The notes beneath the pieces were generated by a model. The model was not told the DNA's origin, ran no database searches, and saw only the letters and a program-made list of their open reading frames with translations. From Chlamydiota bacterium (GTDB lineage: Bacteria > Chlamydiota > Chlamydiia > Chlamydiales > SLFE01): 5,700 nucleotides of DNA. The translations under genes were made by a program, and so were the position numbers. The stretch is taken from positions 1 through 5,700 of the forward strand of contig JAAKFL010000134.1 in NCBI GenBank assembly GCA_011065065.1. Reading direction: 5' to 3'. Positions within the stretch are counted from its first letter, which is position 1; every line of letters begins with the position of its first letter. This document shows, piece by piece, positions 5,691-5,700 of this stretch.

Positions 5691-5700
5691 ATTGGAATAA

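Larger units (their letters stand above)
5502..5700. other. Intergenic region without a convincing gene
   Basis: The 199 bp after the GH3 stop are AT-rich with A and T runs and two short GC-rich repeat motifs, listed separately. No protein-like reading frame is visible. A 12-bp palindrome AATGATATCATT at 5613-5624 runs into a T tract (to 5629), but it leaves too short and AT-rich a stem for a convincing terminator. Confidence 0.6.

Noticed and set aside
5635..5700. Small frame of 21 codons (MVALKINREDREGRED...) ending at the last base
   Set aside because: Its second half is only the translation of the CGCGAAG repeat, and there is no ribosome binding site.

Overview
The window carries a pyruvate dehydrogenase operon, pdhA-pdhB-pdhC, at 581-3886 on the + strand. 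It is followed by a glycoside hydrolase family 3 gene (NagZ-like, about 3912-5501). Both outer ends hold accessory, repeat-rich DNA. The source is bacterial. The E1-alpha/E1-beta/E2 type, with separate alpha and beta subunits and one lipoyl domain, fits Chlamydiae and in particular an environmental Parachlamydiales-type organism, as do the Sel1-type fragment and the scattered palindromes. That assignment is from memory of these families and is tentative.

Layout. 1-162 is the C-terminal end of a Sel1/TPR-like repeat protein. 163-442 is accessory DNA dominated by a 228-bp imperfect palindrome (215-442), whose core (298-365) has the form of an intrinsic terminator. 448-597 is an open stretch that looks like the missing tail of the Sel1-like gene. 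It lies in the same frame as the first part and is flanked by an in-register 8-bp direct repeat (127-134 and 448-455). 581-3886 holds E1 alpha, E1 beta and E2, with gaps of 10 and 2 bp and a recognisable ribosome binding site before each. 3919-4082 is a second long palindrome, unrelated in sequence, inserted near the 5' end of the GH3 gene. It is flanked by TA, adds exactly 162 bp, and leaves the GH3 frame open. 5502-5700 holds no convincing gene, only two short GC-rich repeat motifs (CGCAGAG-type and CGCGAAG-type).

Function. The three pdh products form the E1 and E2 parts of the complex that converts pyruvate to acetyl-CoA. The E3 subunit (dihydrolipoamide dehydrogenase) is not in the window. 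The GH3 enzyme probably removes N-acetylglucosamine or a similar sugar from peptidoglycan fragments or other glycans and has no evident link to pdh.

The most interesting signal is the pair of long hairpin elements bracketing pdhABC. The first appears to have broken a gene and supplied a terminator. The second appears to have entered a gene without breaking it, adding a 54-residue insert, which resembles the behaviour of Rickettsia palindromic elements.
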